Of a stretch of 64,000 nucleotides of DNA, positions 63,206 to 64,000 are shown one piece after another. The notes beneath the pieces were generated by a model that had not been told where the DNA came from, made no database searches, and was given only the letters and a program-made list of their open reading frames with translations. The stretch spans positions 519,149,665-519,213,664 of the forward strand of contig NC_045427.1 in the NCBI RefSeq assembly GCF_902635505.1. The letters run 5' to 3'. A program made the position numbers and the translations under genes. How positions within the stretch are numbered: position 1 is the stretch's first letter; the number at the start of each line of letters is the position of its first letter. Origin of the DNA: Sarcophilus harrisii. Lineage: Eukaryota > Chordata > Mammalia > Dasyuromorphia > Dasyuridae.

Positions 63206-64000
63206 TAAAGTATTATTTATAACTATCCTAATAATTTTTTAGGTTTAAATTTAAATCAAATTGAATGTTTTTATACCAATGTGAAGACATATTCTAAGCT
63301 CAAATTTAGTCTCGTTGAAATTGATTTGAATAAGCAGTCATTCCTTAGTGCCAGAAATAATCATAATGTAGAAATTCTAATCTGTATGATGATCCTAGCT
63401 AAATGAATTACTCTTTTCTATTTCAAACTATGTAACATTCTGCAAACAAATTCTCAATTGGGACTTACCCTTGACAGCTTTTTCAAATGTAGCAGTTTAC
63501 TGGGGGGGAATTTGTAGTATCTTTCCATATCTTTTTTTTTTTTTTTTTTTAAACACTGGTTAAACTTCACTTTGAATGGTGGTGGGTTGTATTCATTTGA
63601 TTTTATCCATCTCCCATTTTCTAGCGTGAACAGCTCATTTTGATTTATCTGGTAGGTTGGCTGATCTTTACTATATCTCATTTATATATTTTTTGCATCA
63701 ATATTGATCTTTGTCCTAAAGTTTATAATATCAATACATAAATTTCCTCTTCACTGTTATTAGAATTTTACGAGACTAATGATTCTTGTTATGTACAATG
63801 CTTCCCGATTTCTTTCTCAAGTATTTGTGGTTCAGACACAAGGATTTTATAGTCTATAGTCTCTAGCACTTATTCTTCACAAACATTTTTTTTTGGCCAG
63901 TTCACCTCTGCACTAAACTATACGGTACATGTTTATTTAATTTGAAAGGTTTTGAAGTTTTTTGCACAATTTCTTTACATCCTTATTGACTGGATATACA
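63206..64000. other. LCTL intron 8 (continuing), unassigned
   Basis: AT-rich, no LCTL exon 9 seen. A T run lies at 63532-63550. A 75-codon minus-strand frame (63454-63681) has no family I recognise. Confidence 0.4.

Noticed and set aside
63454-63681. 75-codon frame on - near a possible LTR
   Set aside because: No recognised family; the idea that it is retroviral rests only on position, so it is not called.

Overview
This window looks like marsupial genomic DNA. It is moderately AT-rich and packed with interspersed repeats. The most frequent is a tRNA-derived SINE of the WSINE/MAR type, ending either at a GCCTCA-type tail or with a longer TTTCCTCATCTG...GGAAATGGCAAA extension. There are also many LINE-1 3' ends, old L2, MIR and CR1/L3 copies, and short hAT transposons. 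The satellite-tailed SINE typical of Monodelphis was not seen, so an Australian marsupial (possibly a dasyurid) is the better guess; this rests on recall and was not tested.

One protein-coding gene can be supported: the first eight coding exons of LCTL (lactase-like protein, also called KLPH; glycoside hydrolase family 1), on the + strand from about 47392 to 61901. It runs off the right side of the window. All seven introns have GT-AG boundaries with matching phases. The conceptual product (about 310 residues of a roughly 567-residue protein) carries the GH1 N-terminal signature and the TFNDP motif in place of the family's TFNEP. No in-frame ATG is visible where translation should begin: the matching codon reads GTG.

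Positions 1-47390 are intergenic as far as can be read. In human, LCTL lies between SMAD6 and ZWILCH, so this would be the SMAD6-side flank; no SMAD6 exon is visible. The flank is a mosaic of repeats, many nested, with several stretches of unassigned sequence. Among these, 4860-5480 (CpG-rich core 5219-5335), 21141-21645, 31660-32230, 33901-34330 and 43640-44230 are the best candidates for conserved regulatory DNA. An LTR-like segment of an old endogenous retrovirus interrupts a LINE-1 copy at 18921-19626.

The LCTL introns hold LINE-1 insertions with readable target-site duplications (introns 2, 4 and 6), SINEs, L2 remnants and a ~310-bp GGAA-type purine tract that ends about 115 bp before exon 7. 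Intron 8 continues past a second LTR-like segment to the window end.

I found no CRISPR array, operon, functional RNA gene or undescribed multi-gene system. The findings of most value are the LCTL start codon, the altered catalytic motif, the exon-7 purine tract, and the datable nested transposon insertions.
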